From Xanthoparmelia taractica (lineage: Eukaryota > Ascomycota > Lecanoromycetes > Lecanorales > Parmeliaceae): a DNA stretch of 64,000 bases. The notes under the pieces are model-generated. The model was not told where the DNA came from. It worked only from the letters and a program-made list of their open reading frames with translations, and did not search any database. Of the stretch, positions 53,821 to 64,000 are shown in pieces. Each line of letters starts with the position of its first letter. Positions within the stretch are counted from its first letter, which is position 1. The position numbers and the translations under genes are program-made. The DNA lies in NCBI GenBank assembly GCA_033085395.1, contig MU853184.1:62001-126000 (forward strand), in the 5' to 3' direction.

Positions 53821-56800
53821 TTCCCCCCTGTCTTTAGCTGCCTTTGGGGGGAAAGGATGGGCCACCCATGGCAGCCAGTCAGACTGAATGATCCAAGGGC
53901 AAGCATAGCCGGACTGAGGGGGTAATCTGCATAAGCCGGGTTTTTTGCCTTTTGGTCATAGTAGTGTACTTTGTATACTTCACCCTAGATTGCCCTTAGA
54001 AACTTCATCTGCGGCAGGCATTATCTTTAAGGCTTACTTCCAACTACTTGATTCGAGATAATGGAATGATACTCCAAAGCTAAAAAGTGAACTTGACAAA
54101 AAAGAAAAAGAAAAGAACCAGACTGATTCAAGGGCTGCAAAGATTGTGATGATCCGATAGCACAGAAATCCTTCCATCAAGAGTCATCATGCTAATCTTG
54201 CTCTTTTCGTGCGTGGCGTGTGGGTGGGGGGAGAGAACATGTGAACAAAAGAACTAACTGATAGAATAATACAGTAATGATACTTGTTGCTCCAAAAGGC
54301 TGGGAACTAAAAAAGATGAAAAAAAAAATTGCCATAAAATAAAGTGGGAAAAGAAGACGGGTCCAGACGTGTTTCTCTCCTATTCGCTCGGCTCAATCCA
54401 CGCTGACCCCACAACATGCCCCAATTCAGCGACCCGCCATCAATCCCCCCCTCCTTCCGGTCAAAAGAAACTGCCATTCCATTACGGATCAACTCACACA
54501 GCCTTCTGAAAGTTGTTCTTGGCTGATAATGTGGATCACTCAATTCCCATGGTCAAGCTGTTCAACCGGTCAAAGAAGAGCTGATGATGATGGATAGTGG
54601 TTCAGATGAAACCTTGAGAAAGTCTGAAGAGCTAAGATTATCTACCCCTACTTCCGCGTCTTTTGCCATCTTCCCATCCTTCCCCGTGACGCTTAGGCCA
54701 AGGATACACTCGCATACCCTTTGGACCAAGGGCGGGATCTAAAGGGTAACCACTATCGCAACAAAGGGTACCCAAGGCCAATCAATGCTTGGTGCGCTGC
54801 CCCACTCAGCACACTATCGATATCCTTCAATCGCCGAAAGCTGACATCATCCCCAACCTACGCGGAGATCTAAAGCAATTAGGGCACAGATGTTTCAAAA
54901 GGAATTCCTTTCCGTCTGATTTGCCGATGTGCTAGGGAAGAAAAAAAAAAAGCCTTCGAAAAGAAAAAAAGAAAAAGATACGCTTCCAGACGAGACATAT
55001 GCACAGCATTGTGCGGCGGGACATGCGGTGTGAGCTTAATTGCGCAGCGTTGGTGCCCCTCCTTGCCTATGCAGATCGCCGTTATGCTTTGAAAAAGGTT
55101 GTTCTTACACCATGTTCATCCTCCATCTGAGGTAAGGACTAAGGGCTTTAGGAGGGTAAGCAATAGGTAAGCAAAAAGGGCGTGGATGGCTAACTCTCCG
55201 ATGGTCGGACAAGTTGCCTTTAGCCGAAATCCGTTGAAAATCGTTATGTTATCCTTTCCAGGGCAAAGATCAGCCGACGAAGCCTCTGGGGAGAATGATA
55301 ATCACAGTAAATTAATATCTTGAAATGATTATAAGAATTAAATGTGTGAATATGTGAATGACTGTTTTGTGTCAAGGGTGTGACATGTGTTTGCTACAAT
55401 AAATGCCACGTTAGGTTCACCGCCAAAAAAACAGAAGAAAAAAAAAGAATAGAAGCGCCGCAACCCAGAAATAATCAAAATCCAAGTCAGTGGGCTGATG
55501 CGTTGTCAAAAGCCACCAAGACCTCTGGACCTATCACATCTCTCAGCCCGGTTTTCTTCTCCACACACCATCCGCGCATCCCAAACGTCAAACCCCTAGT
55601 CCCCTTCCGGCTCTAGTTCGCCCGTTCTCCCCAGATGTTCTTTTTGCCATGTCCTATCATGCTCCTTTTTCTCCCCCAGTCTCGAACCTCCCCCCATCTC
55701 CAGCAAACTGGAAATCCCGAGGGGACACCACACCCTCTTTTCTCCTTTTTTCTTTTTTACCTCGTCTCAAAAAGCCGCTGTGCCTCTGGTTCAGCTTGTT
55801 TGCCTGAATCCATGTTGATAGTCGGACAGCTGAGGTGAAGTGGGGTTGGGGGGGAGAGGGGGGGGAAGAAGGGGGAAACTACGTGTCTCGGTTCACTTGG
55901 TTGAATGGAAAAGATGATGTCTTGTAGAAGTGTATGCTTCATGGTAATCTTTCCCACGGGGCTTATGAGATCCCTGGATCGCTGAGGATTTTCCCCGTAA
56001 GAGGGAAGGAAGTCGCCGTAGATGCACGATAATTGCAATGACTCGGAAAGGAAGGCCCATGAATTTGGGGTGGACCCGCCAGTTAGATTCTAGCTCAACT
56101 GCTTGGTCCCGAGTCCCGAGCGTCTACCTCTAACCCTCTTGTTTTACAAATTATTGCTCAACAAGTTAACAACAATGCATGGTCGATGCAAAATTATACT
56201 CTCAACCTGGGACGAATTGAACACATGCCTTATCGTCCGCGATCGCAAATGCATGAACTGTTTTGTTTTTTTTTTTTTGTTTTTTTTTAATTCTCCATTA
56301 TTTTCTCGTACCGGCGTCCCAAGTATCGTGGAATTTTATTTGTTCAGTTGGAGCCGAGTTGGACGATTGTGGCTCAAATGTTTTTTCCCTAATCCTGGAT
56401 GATCTTCACGTATGGTACAGTAGTGGGCAAGCTGTGCAAGTGTCTTCCGGGCCGACCAATTGGGCTGACTCAAGCCCGCGTATCAAGTGTCGTTGTCTGG
56501 ATGTCGATCAGAATTCGCAGACAAGGGTACCAAGGGCATTCTCTGCAAATCAATAGGACGATGGGGAAAAAAAAGACTTTCGCTTGCCTGCATGTGCAGC
56601 ACTCTAAGGCCCCTAAATGCGGAAGAGACAGCTTCTCTCAATATTGAACACGGACCGACCAACTAGACTGACAGACTACTACACGAATCCCTGACTGCTT
56701 CCTTCTCCCGCCGGCCATTCTTTTTTTCAACTCGATGATGGTGCAAATTAGTTACTTGGTAGATCCTCTACGATGATTATTATTATTATTATTACTATTA

Positions 56801-57918
56801 TTTCGTGTTGGCAAATGGTGCAATAAGAAGAAACACCAAAAAGCAAATTGCCTGACTCCTAACAATCATAGCCCATTCAGACCTGCCAGCTCGCAACTGA
56901 CTTGATAAGACCAGCCTTTTCCCTGTAGTTCGCCCCGAGCCGTTGAGTTGCATCAAAAAGAGCCCGTCTCCCGCTCTCTTGCATAACTACTGCAACTGCT
57001 TTTTCAACGGCCACCATCCTGTCTGCTCGTTTGCTCGTCAGTCGTGCTCCCAAAGGACGTTTTGATAATAATCCTGCCTCTCAATTGCACCCCAGCTGTC
57101 CTCTCTTCTCCCTTAAACTTATTCGCTCCATGCCAATTGGCCGCCAAAAAAGGACATTCATCGCACACGAGGCCCCAAGATTGCCCTCGCGCATAAAGTA
57201 TCCCAGAGCGCATTTCCCTCCCAGATCTGATCGCCTTCATTGGACCTCGACTCTTTCCAAAACCTCGTTATAAAGCAAGACCCTTCACTGGCTTTGGTTT
57301 GGTCTCACCAAAAGGAATTATTAGCATCAGACATCAATCCGAGACTTTTTTGGTTGGTGGTCACGGGTGTAAGATATCCTATCATTCACGGCCGACTTGC
57401 CAGAACGCAGAAGCTAACTAGCTTAAACGCTAACAGCGCACCCCCCAGCCTCCGCCATCTTGTGCCTCTCACAGAGTCCCCCAGGAAGTGGGCAGAGCTT
57501 TGTTCAGCGCTGGGCTTCTTGCATGCAACCTTTCACGAGCCAGGAGGTACGTATGTACGACTGGAGTCGCGCAAACATCATTCCTTTCATGCTCTTACCC
57601 TTATGTCCCGCCTAATCTTGCAGCGCTAACCCGTGCTCTACAGTTGCGGAGAGATCAAATAATTTTTTCCTCAAGAAACAACTATACCGGTCAACGAACC
57701 TCCACGAGCATAACGGCCATCTACACGATCTTTATTCCTCAAGAACACCACCATCTCATAGACGCGTGTCCCAAGCGCTTTTGCACCTAAGCAATCCTCT
57801 TTCGCCTTATTCAGCAAGTTACAGCGCACAGCGAGCCACTTGCATTTGCCTGCATCAAAGCAAGCGGACAACCTCAAAGCCACCCCCTAACGACCTGAAA
57901 CGCACGTATACGCCTTTG

Positions 57919-57927
57919 ATGTCCTGA
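57919..57927 (+). promoter_or_regulatory. Two-codon upstream ORF (ATG TCC TGA)
   Basis: A minimal start-codon-stop unit in the presumed StuA leader. Upstream ORFs control translation of Aspergillus stuA; whether this one is transcribed here is unknown. Confidence 0.3.
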
Positions 57928-58762
57928 TACAGCGCTGCAGTACTTCTTCAATCACGTCCGCGCCTTTTAGCGAAGCGCAGAATCACCTGCTACAACCCTC
58001 TGTACATCAGCCTAATCCGCCCTGCATACCCATATTCCACCTGGATCCTTACCACAGCCATTGACCGCGTTCCACATACCCGACTACACATCTGATAGAT
58101 CTCTCAATCCAGGCAGTCGCCGTTCAGAAGCCTTCCGCAAAGGTCAACTGCCGAGCAATTGGATAACGACCACTACGCTTCTACTAGTATCGGGGCCTCT
58201 AATATCTCTCAAGTGTTCGGATAAGAAAGACCTCGTACAAATCTTATTCTGACAGGCTGTGCCTTTTTTATAAACAAAAAGCCAGCATTCGCAAGTGGGG
58301 AGTGCTGTCAGGGGTCATTATATTCGTCTCTGTTGCAGCCTCGAGCAATAGAACCTCCAAAGGTCAATCAGGCCATTGATCATCAATACCGAAAAGCTGG
58401 AGCTCCCGTCGATATCGCAGGTTCAAACCCGTGGCCCTGTTGACAGTCCGTGGTTCAGTTCCAATTACTCTCGTCCAAAACTCCCCAGTGATCGCCTGCC
58501 GGACCTGCATCTACCTCAGTCTTACGCGCGTATCGGAGGTTCAGAACCTTTGTCAAGTGTCCACGGTATCCAATATTCTACTGCCCATACAGGCTCGTAC
58601 ACTGATAACAATACTGGGATCGGGCTAAAAACGCCGTCGCCTTCACCAACTTCTTTGTGCTCAGCAGCTCCCATCCAAGGACTGCCGGACGAGTCTGAAG
58701 GGCGCTCGGATTTCGCACAATCAAATCATTATCCCCAGCCCACCGGTCATTATCCGAGCGCG

Positions 58763-60913
58763 ATGAACCAGCAGCACCAATACCTAGAGTCGCAACAAAG
58801 TCAGATGTCGGGAGGACAACCATACGCACCTCACCCTACCACTGCAAGCGGTATGACCCAATATCCTAGCTATGCGCAACAGCAGCCGCCACCGTTGCAA
58901 CCAGGACCTAGCAGTTATGCGCAGTCTCCAGGCTACAGCCAGTATGGCTACCCCAATAGCATAACCTCTCCATCAGCCCCGGGCCACCCAGTCTCATCTT
59001 CTATGGGTGGGCAGATGAATTCAGGACTGCTACCCTTACCAGGTAACCCCAACACTTCCTGATTTGCGACGCTTTAGCTAACCAAAATAGCGATGGGAGC
59101 TGGCGGGGCTGCCCAGCATACGTACGTGGGAGCGCCCACTGGCCCTCCTCCCAACTATCCTCCACAAAATCCAGATACAAGTGGTCAAGTGGCTCCCTCA
59201 GGTATGAAGCCTAGAGTAACTGCAACTCTGTGGGAGGACGAGGGATGCATGTGCTTCCAGGTCGAAGCCAAGGGTGTGTGCGTTGCTCGAAGAGATGGTA
59301 AGGCGCACTGCATACAGCCTGCATCATGCAGATCAATTATATGCATACCAGTTCAAAGCACACTGGACTAATGCGACTGACAGACAATCACATGATAAAT
59401 GGCACAAAGCTCCTCAATGTGGCCGGAATGACTCGAGGTCGACGAGACGGAATACTCAAGAGTGAGAAGACTCGACATGTGGTCAAGATCGGTCCAATGC
59501 ATCTCAAGGGTGTCTGGTACGAGACTGCGCAATCATTCGATGTTTTCTTGACACTGATTCGGAAACAGGATTCCTTTCGAGCGAGCCCTGGACTTTGCCA
59601 ACAAGGAGAAGATCACGGAGTTGTTGTATCCTTTATTTGTGCATAACATCGGGGCTCTTCTGTATCACCCAACAAATCAGAGCAGGACGAACGCGGTCAT
59701 GGCTGCAGCTGATCGTCGAAGACTGGAAACATCGAAGCAACAAGGTGGGGCAGTGGGCCATCCAGGCTCGCAGCCTCCGTCTTTGCATCACCACCATTCA
59801 ATGAACAGCTCTATTAGTTCCCAGCAGCCTCATTCGATCGCTCCTCATCCAGGCGCAGGTAGACCGGGTTTGGATAGGGCACACACCTTTCCAACTCCAC
59901 CGACCAGTGCATCGAGCACCAGCATTGGACTAAGCAACCAGGGTTCTTATGGCTGGGAAGGCCAGAGCATCCCCGGGAGTGCTCAGCCCTTGATGCTCGA
60001 CAGTCACCCACACTCAACGCCGGCTACACCAGCAACCACTCCTCCTGGCGCTTCCATGCCAACTTTGCAACCGTATCAAAGTCATCAATCGTACGATAAC
60101 CCTCGACCAATGTACTCTTCGGCTGCCCCGCAGCAAGCTCAGTACGCAACGCAACATCAACAGCAGGGCATGTCACAAGGCGCGCCCTTATCCTCCAATT
60201 CTTATGGGAAACAAGACATGGGACCTCCTGCGACCCGTGCCCCGGGGTCTAAACCAGAGAGCGAACATGGCGACTCAAAAAACGACATTTACGGTCACAA
60301 CCAGGGCAATGATCGGGTAGGTCACGAAGAAGCAGAGCATGAGGAGGGTGAATACCCGCACGACAATGGCGCTTACGCAGCCCATCGCGGTCCTTATAAC
60401 CACTACAATGCAGCCTCGCATATAGGCACCATGCATGGAGAGCATGCCCAAGCTCCTTCTGAGATCAATGGGTCTCAGCCGCATCAGAACGGCTCCGGTC
60501 GATCAACACCCCGTACATCTAATGGCAGCCAGCAACCGTGGTCTGCCGCCGGATATCATACACCGCCTCGTGCTGCGCCATCGAGCAACCTCTACAATCC
60601 AATGAGCGATACTCGTGGTACAGTGACGAACGGCAACAACGGTGCAGAACACTACGCGACTGCACCGCTTCATCCATACGCTCCCACCCAGGCCAATGGT
60701 GTCAACTCATCTAACAAACGAATGCGCGAAGATGAAGAGTACACTTCTCGTCCAGAAAGTCGCAATGATGACATCGACTCCATGAAGCGTCGGAAGCTGG
60801 GCCGCGAGGGCAGTGGGGCGGGCAAAATTGCTAGTAGCTCGTATGAGAGCGATGTAAAGCCTGTCGGCGCCAACCGACCTCGAACCATTGCGACCCCGCG
60901 TGCTCATCGGTGA
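58763..60913 (+). CDS. stuA: APSES transcription factor StuA
   Basis: Exons 58763-59042, 59091-59297, 59384-59516 and 59569-60913; introns 48, 86 and 52 nt; 654 aa. The start MNQQHQYLESQQSQ and the block LLPLPAM resemble Aspergillus StuA. The APSES DNA-binding domain spans about residues 130-240: [73 protein letters not shown] and ITELLYPLFVHNIGALLYHP. A Gln/Ser/Pro-rich C-terminal half ends near a bipartite NLS (NKRMREDEE, MKRRKLGREG). StuA controls conidiophore development, sexual reproduction and secondary metabolism. The coding frame stays open for more than 120 codons upstream of this ATG. Introns sit inside the APSES domain at places that leave no gap in the motif. Confidence 0.94.
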
Positions 60914-62643
60914 GCCAACGAAAAGCGACTCTTGACATTTGTATCAGCGCAGGACGATCTGTGAGATGAGATCAATATGGATTTGATCTCTCCGACTCAT
61001 CTCGACGCTCGACCTTTATGTGTATTCTGGACCATCTACACTCTTGCATATTACTCCGTCTATGCGTGGGATCGATGATTAATCGCCACGCCAAGGACAA
61101 ATCCGTCCTCTCATGTTCCTCTATGACGACTATTCCAGCTTCCATGAGGCCCTCTTACGACTCAACTTCTACCATATCTTACTCGACAACTTATTTTACG
61201 ACGCAATGACACGAGCTTCACTTCTTCATGAACCCATTTGTCGATACCCCGCGCAGGAGAGGTGGGCTTTACGATGACGATTTTCTTATGATGGGTATGT
61301 GTGAAAGCAGCGGTATTATGACGGCAACTACAGTGTTTAATTCAACCAAAAAAGCCTGTTATGGACCTAGGCCGGGGGGGGGGTGTTATGGGCAGCTGGA
61401 TAGTCTTTGTTTTCTTGGCCAGCGAGAGTAAGCTGATCTGATATTGGCAAACCCTAGGGTAGCATAGCAATGGAAGACGGTTGGCTCGCATGTTTGAATT
61501 GTCCTCGTATGTCCCAATTGATCCAAAGAGGCAATTGAGCGTGGAACGAGCAAGTCCGACGATACTAATCGCTGCATTGGTGAAGTTCTCCAGATGGGCC
61601 TAGGAGTAGTCGTGGTTAGTAGCAGTAGAGCTTCCGCATAGCTTAAGCTTCGAGATCTTGGTTTTGAAACAAGCAGGTTGGATTTTTGACGTCGAAAGGC
61701 TATACCAAAAGTAAATATCACTGCTGTAAGAAGTGCAGTTCTGCAGTCCTTGCAGTCTGCAGCCTGCAGAGTTTACCCGTGTACGAAGTAAGCAGCAGCG
61801 TGGTGGCACACTAATGCACAGTCATTTGCAGGCAGCGCATGTTTCTGCAGCATTGGGGCACGTTCATCAAATCTAACCCAGCGCCTCTATACCTCCGAAT
61901 ATGTCCGAATGAGGCAGTGTCAATTAGCCGCTCCAGTGCCTACCTTGTCCACCTTGTCTACCTGTTTTTTCCACGCCAACCTGCATCCACCCCTTTTTGC
62001 GCATTGCATTTCTTGCTGCATCCAGCTGCACCCAATTAACCCGAAGATCCGAAAAGCTCAATCAGATGACAGATGACAGATGGGCTGGCCTCATTAGCAG
62101 TAGCAACGAAAAATAATAGGAAGTCCCCCAATCTACGGGGACCTGAAGATCGCATTTTTTCAACACGCAAGCCAAGGGAGGATCCTCCCCCCCCCCAATC
62201 CATGAGATTGCGAACACGAGAAGGAAGCTGGATCTGGCAGTAATTGCCCCCCCTGCGCTTTTACACCCGCGCCAGGCATTCTTCGACTTCTACAACCCTG
62301 CAGGAACGCCGCCCACACGACGGTCCACGCCCTTTCGCTCCACTATCGCGGGCGCCTGAGGAAGTGTGATTCTGCACTGACCACCAATCACGATCTTGAT
62401 GCTCTGCATGCAAACATCGGGGCAAAACACGCAATCTATCCATTATCCATTTCCCAAGCTTGCAAAGCTAGTAACTTTGTCGCCACCCTCGCCTTTGTCG
62501 CAGGGTTGCCCCCCCCGCGCCTCCTATCTTGTCAGCAAAGCCACCGCCAACACCTGCCCTCTTGCTCGCCCACGCGCGGCCCTTCGACCCCTAAACCACC
62601 CCACTTTTTCCCGCCCCCCCCCCCTTTCTCTGCCTAGACAATA
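60914..62643. other. Intergenic, StuA 3' side to BRCT gene
   Basis: About 1.7 kb. A G9 run lies at about 61374-61382, a CTGCAG-rich stretch at 61740-61771, and C-rich promoter sequence before 62640 (CCCCCCCC at about 62617). No supported gene. Confidence 0.55.
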
Positions 62644-63606
62644 ATGTCAAAGCCCCTCCACCCCCGCATCCCACCCGCGCCGGAACCGCTCCGCCGGACG
62701 TTCGACCCTTGGAACTCCTCCTCCACCGGCCATCAACGGGCGGACAACCGTCTCGCGGGCAGCACATCATGGCGCGCCTCTCGCACGCTGAAACTGAAGC
62801 ACCAGTTCCGCGCCGGCGAAGGGGGCGGGCAGAGGGTCTTTGATACCGTGGGGGCGGGAAGTCGGGATTTCGGCCGGGACGGCAGGAAGGAGAATGGAGG
62901 GTCGGAGAAGGGCGCGCCGGGACTGCGACCCAAGGGATGGAGGAACGTCGGGTTGATGCTCAGCCAGGGGTCGCGGGCGGAGCTGGAAACGCAGGAGAGG
63001 GAGAAGCGGAAGGGGAAAAGCGAGCTTGCGGAGATGACGCTTGTGGATGTAGAAAGAGGGAAGAAAGAAGGAGAAGGAGAAGGAGAAGAAGAAGCCACGA
63101 AGAAGCCGCACGTCGAGAACAAGAAGGAAGAAAAAAGGGGCATCTTCACCGGCCTATGCATCTACATCAACGGCTCCACCGCCCCCACAATCTCCGACCA
63201 CAAACTCAAACACCTCCTCGCCGAGCACGGCGCCCACGTCTCCCTCGCCCTCGCCCGCCGCTCCGTCACGCACGTCATCGTCGGCAAACCCAACGACGGC
63301 CACGGCGCAGGCGCCGGCGGCGGTCTCGCGGCCGGCAAGATCCAAAAGGAGATTCTGCGGGTTAGGGGCAAGGGGGTTAAGTTTGTGGGGGTGGAGTGGG
63401 TTGTTGAGAGCGTGAGGGCTGGAAAGAGGTTGTGCGAGGCGGGGTTTCGGGGGGTCGGTGTTGCGCCGGGGGGGGTGGGGAGTGTGTATGGGTTGTTTAG
63501 GAAGGAGAAGAAGGAGGGGGAGGGGGATGGGGAGGCTGTAAGGGGTGGAGATGGGGGGGATGAGGGGTTGAAGTGGAAGACGGGGGTTGGGGCGGAGGGC
63601 GGATGA
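62644..63606 (+). CDS. BRCT-domain protein
   Basis: Intronless, 320 aa. The first 170 residues are Arg/Gly/Glu-rich and disordered with a Lys/Glu run. A single BRCT domain follows (about residues 173-280): IFTGLCIYINGSTAPTISD, HKLKHLLAEHGAHVSL, RRSVTHVIVG, then KGVKFVGVEWVVESVRAGKRL. The layout is like Rev1-type N-terminal BRCT domains and many fungal single-BRCT proteins; BRCT domains bind phosphoproteins or DNA ends in repair. No polymerase domain follows. Codon third positions switch from C to G/T within the BRCT domain near 63340. Nuclear function is inferred from the family. Confidence 0.85.
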   Translation: MSKPLHPRIPPAPEPLRRTFDPWNSSSTGHQRADNRLAGSTSWRASRTLKLKHQFRAGEGGGQRVFDTVGAGSRDFGRDGRKENGGSEKGAPGLRPKGWRNVGLMLSQGSRAELETQEREKRKGKSELAEMTLVDVERGKKEGEGEGEEEATKKPHVENKKEEKRGIFTGLCIYINGSTAPTISDHKLKHLLAEHGAHVSLALARRSVTHVIVGKPNDGHGAGAGGGLAAGKIQKEILRVRGKGVKFVGVEWVVESVRAGKRLCEAGFRGVGVAPGGVGSVYGLFRKEKKEGEGDGEAVRGGDGGDEGLKWKTGVGAEGG

Positions 63607-64000
63607 TATGCTCGCTGAGGCGTTCACGGGTGCTTTTGTTTTTTTTTTGGGAGGGAGATGATATATATGGGTAATAGGTTAGGACCAGGGCATGCATCAG
63701 GTACGGAAGAAGTGGTTGCATTGGGCCACGGCGTTTGCAAGGATCAAGACGGTCTATTTATATGGCTGCTGGTTCTCTTAGGATACCCATGCTTTTATCT
63801 TTACCGCATCCAAAGCGCTGTCTATACAAACAGAACCTTTCTTTCCCCTTCCCTTCCCTTCCCCCGTCCGAATCCCGAACCAGCACCCGCAAAGGTATCT
63901 CAAACACACTTTCCCTTCCCCCCTTCCGAATCCGAAAGAAGCTCCCGAACCAGCATCAGGGAAGGTATGTTGAATGAAGGAACGAATCATATCACGATAT
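63607..64000. other. Window end, CCTTC-rich repeated sequence
   Basis: Contains two related blocks (about 63841-63900 and 63901-63966), each with a CTTTCCC-rich stretch, CCGAAT, CCCGAACCAGCA and AAGGTAT. No gene. Confidence 0.6.

Larger units (their letters stand above)
52827..58762. other. Long gene-free region upstream of StuA
   Basis: About 5.9 kb. Includes a 12-bp triplet repeat at 53785-53820, A/T homopolymers (54940-54975, 55425-55450, 56266-56289), an ATT microsatellite (56774-56797) and, from about 57900, a likely StuA leader. In-frame sequence open from about 58340 to the chosen StuA ATG may encode a longer isoform. No other gene found. Confidence 0.65.

Noticed and set aside
1..64000. 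tRNA, rRNA, CRISPR arrays or a secondary-metabolite cluster
   Set aside because: I looked for B-box-like GGTTCRAAYCC sequences, repeat-spacer patterns and PKS/NRPS motifs and found none convincing; a tRNA-finding program would be decisive.

Overview
The window is nuclear DNA of a filamentous ascomycete (Pezizomycotina; Dothideomycete-like is my best guess, not proven). Evidence: 48-60 nt GT-AG introns, several with a CTRAY branch motif (for example aactaac in the Ras gene), an APSES regulator of the StuA class, an ApsA/Num1 cortical protein, Ser/Thr-rich GPI-type wall proteins, gene-poor spacers of 1-6 kb full of microsatellites, and no operons. I rebuilt the genes by joining exons at splice sites. 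Every multi-exon model given as complete sums to a whole number of codons. Flotillin is cut by the window edge and the RING gene needs a frame repair.

Layout. 1-5.8 kb: 3' part of a flotillin gene, a GPI-type wall protein, a low-complexity tract with a 100-N assembly gap, and a small secreted protein. 7-16 kb (minus strand): an ApsA/Num1 cortical PH-domain protein and an acetyl/propionyl-CoA synthetase-like enzyme ending in a peroxisomal AKL. 19-22 kb: a RasB/Ras2-type GTPase facing an ER-type DnaJ chaperone. 27.6-31.2 kb: a six-exon Zn2Cys6 transcription factor with a short upstream ORF. 33.8-35.5 kb: a secreted, probably GPI-anchored App1-like (DUF2183) protein. 39-42.8 kb: a small secreted protein and a five-exon 2EXR/F-box-like protein. 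44.4-46.2 kb: mitochondrial serine hydroxymethyltransferase in five exons. 46.6-53 kb: a cluster of small lineage-type genes (two membrane proteins, a RING protein with a homopolymer frameshift, a possible TM protein, and a tandem pair of paralogues of unknown function). 58-61 kb: the StuA APSES factor with a long gene-free upstream region. 62.6-63.6 kb: a BRCT-domain protein.

The genes do not form one pathway. Several bear on polarity, development and the cell surface (flotillin, ApsA, Ras, StuA, wall proteins, App1-like protein); others are core metabolism (SHMT, acyl-CoA synthetase). I found no secondary-metabolite cluster, transposon ORF, tRNA, rRNA or CRISPR.

Most useful second-look items: an abrupt C-ending to G-ending codon switch inside at least four genes; a 232-bp MITE-like inverted-repeat element at 35.75-35.98 kb; the RING protein whose tail resembles a TFIIB/cyclin fold and is split by a 12-nt homopolymer; the tandem orphan paralogues at 50.7-52.8 kb; and two small secreted proteins with dibasic sites before short C-terminal peptides.
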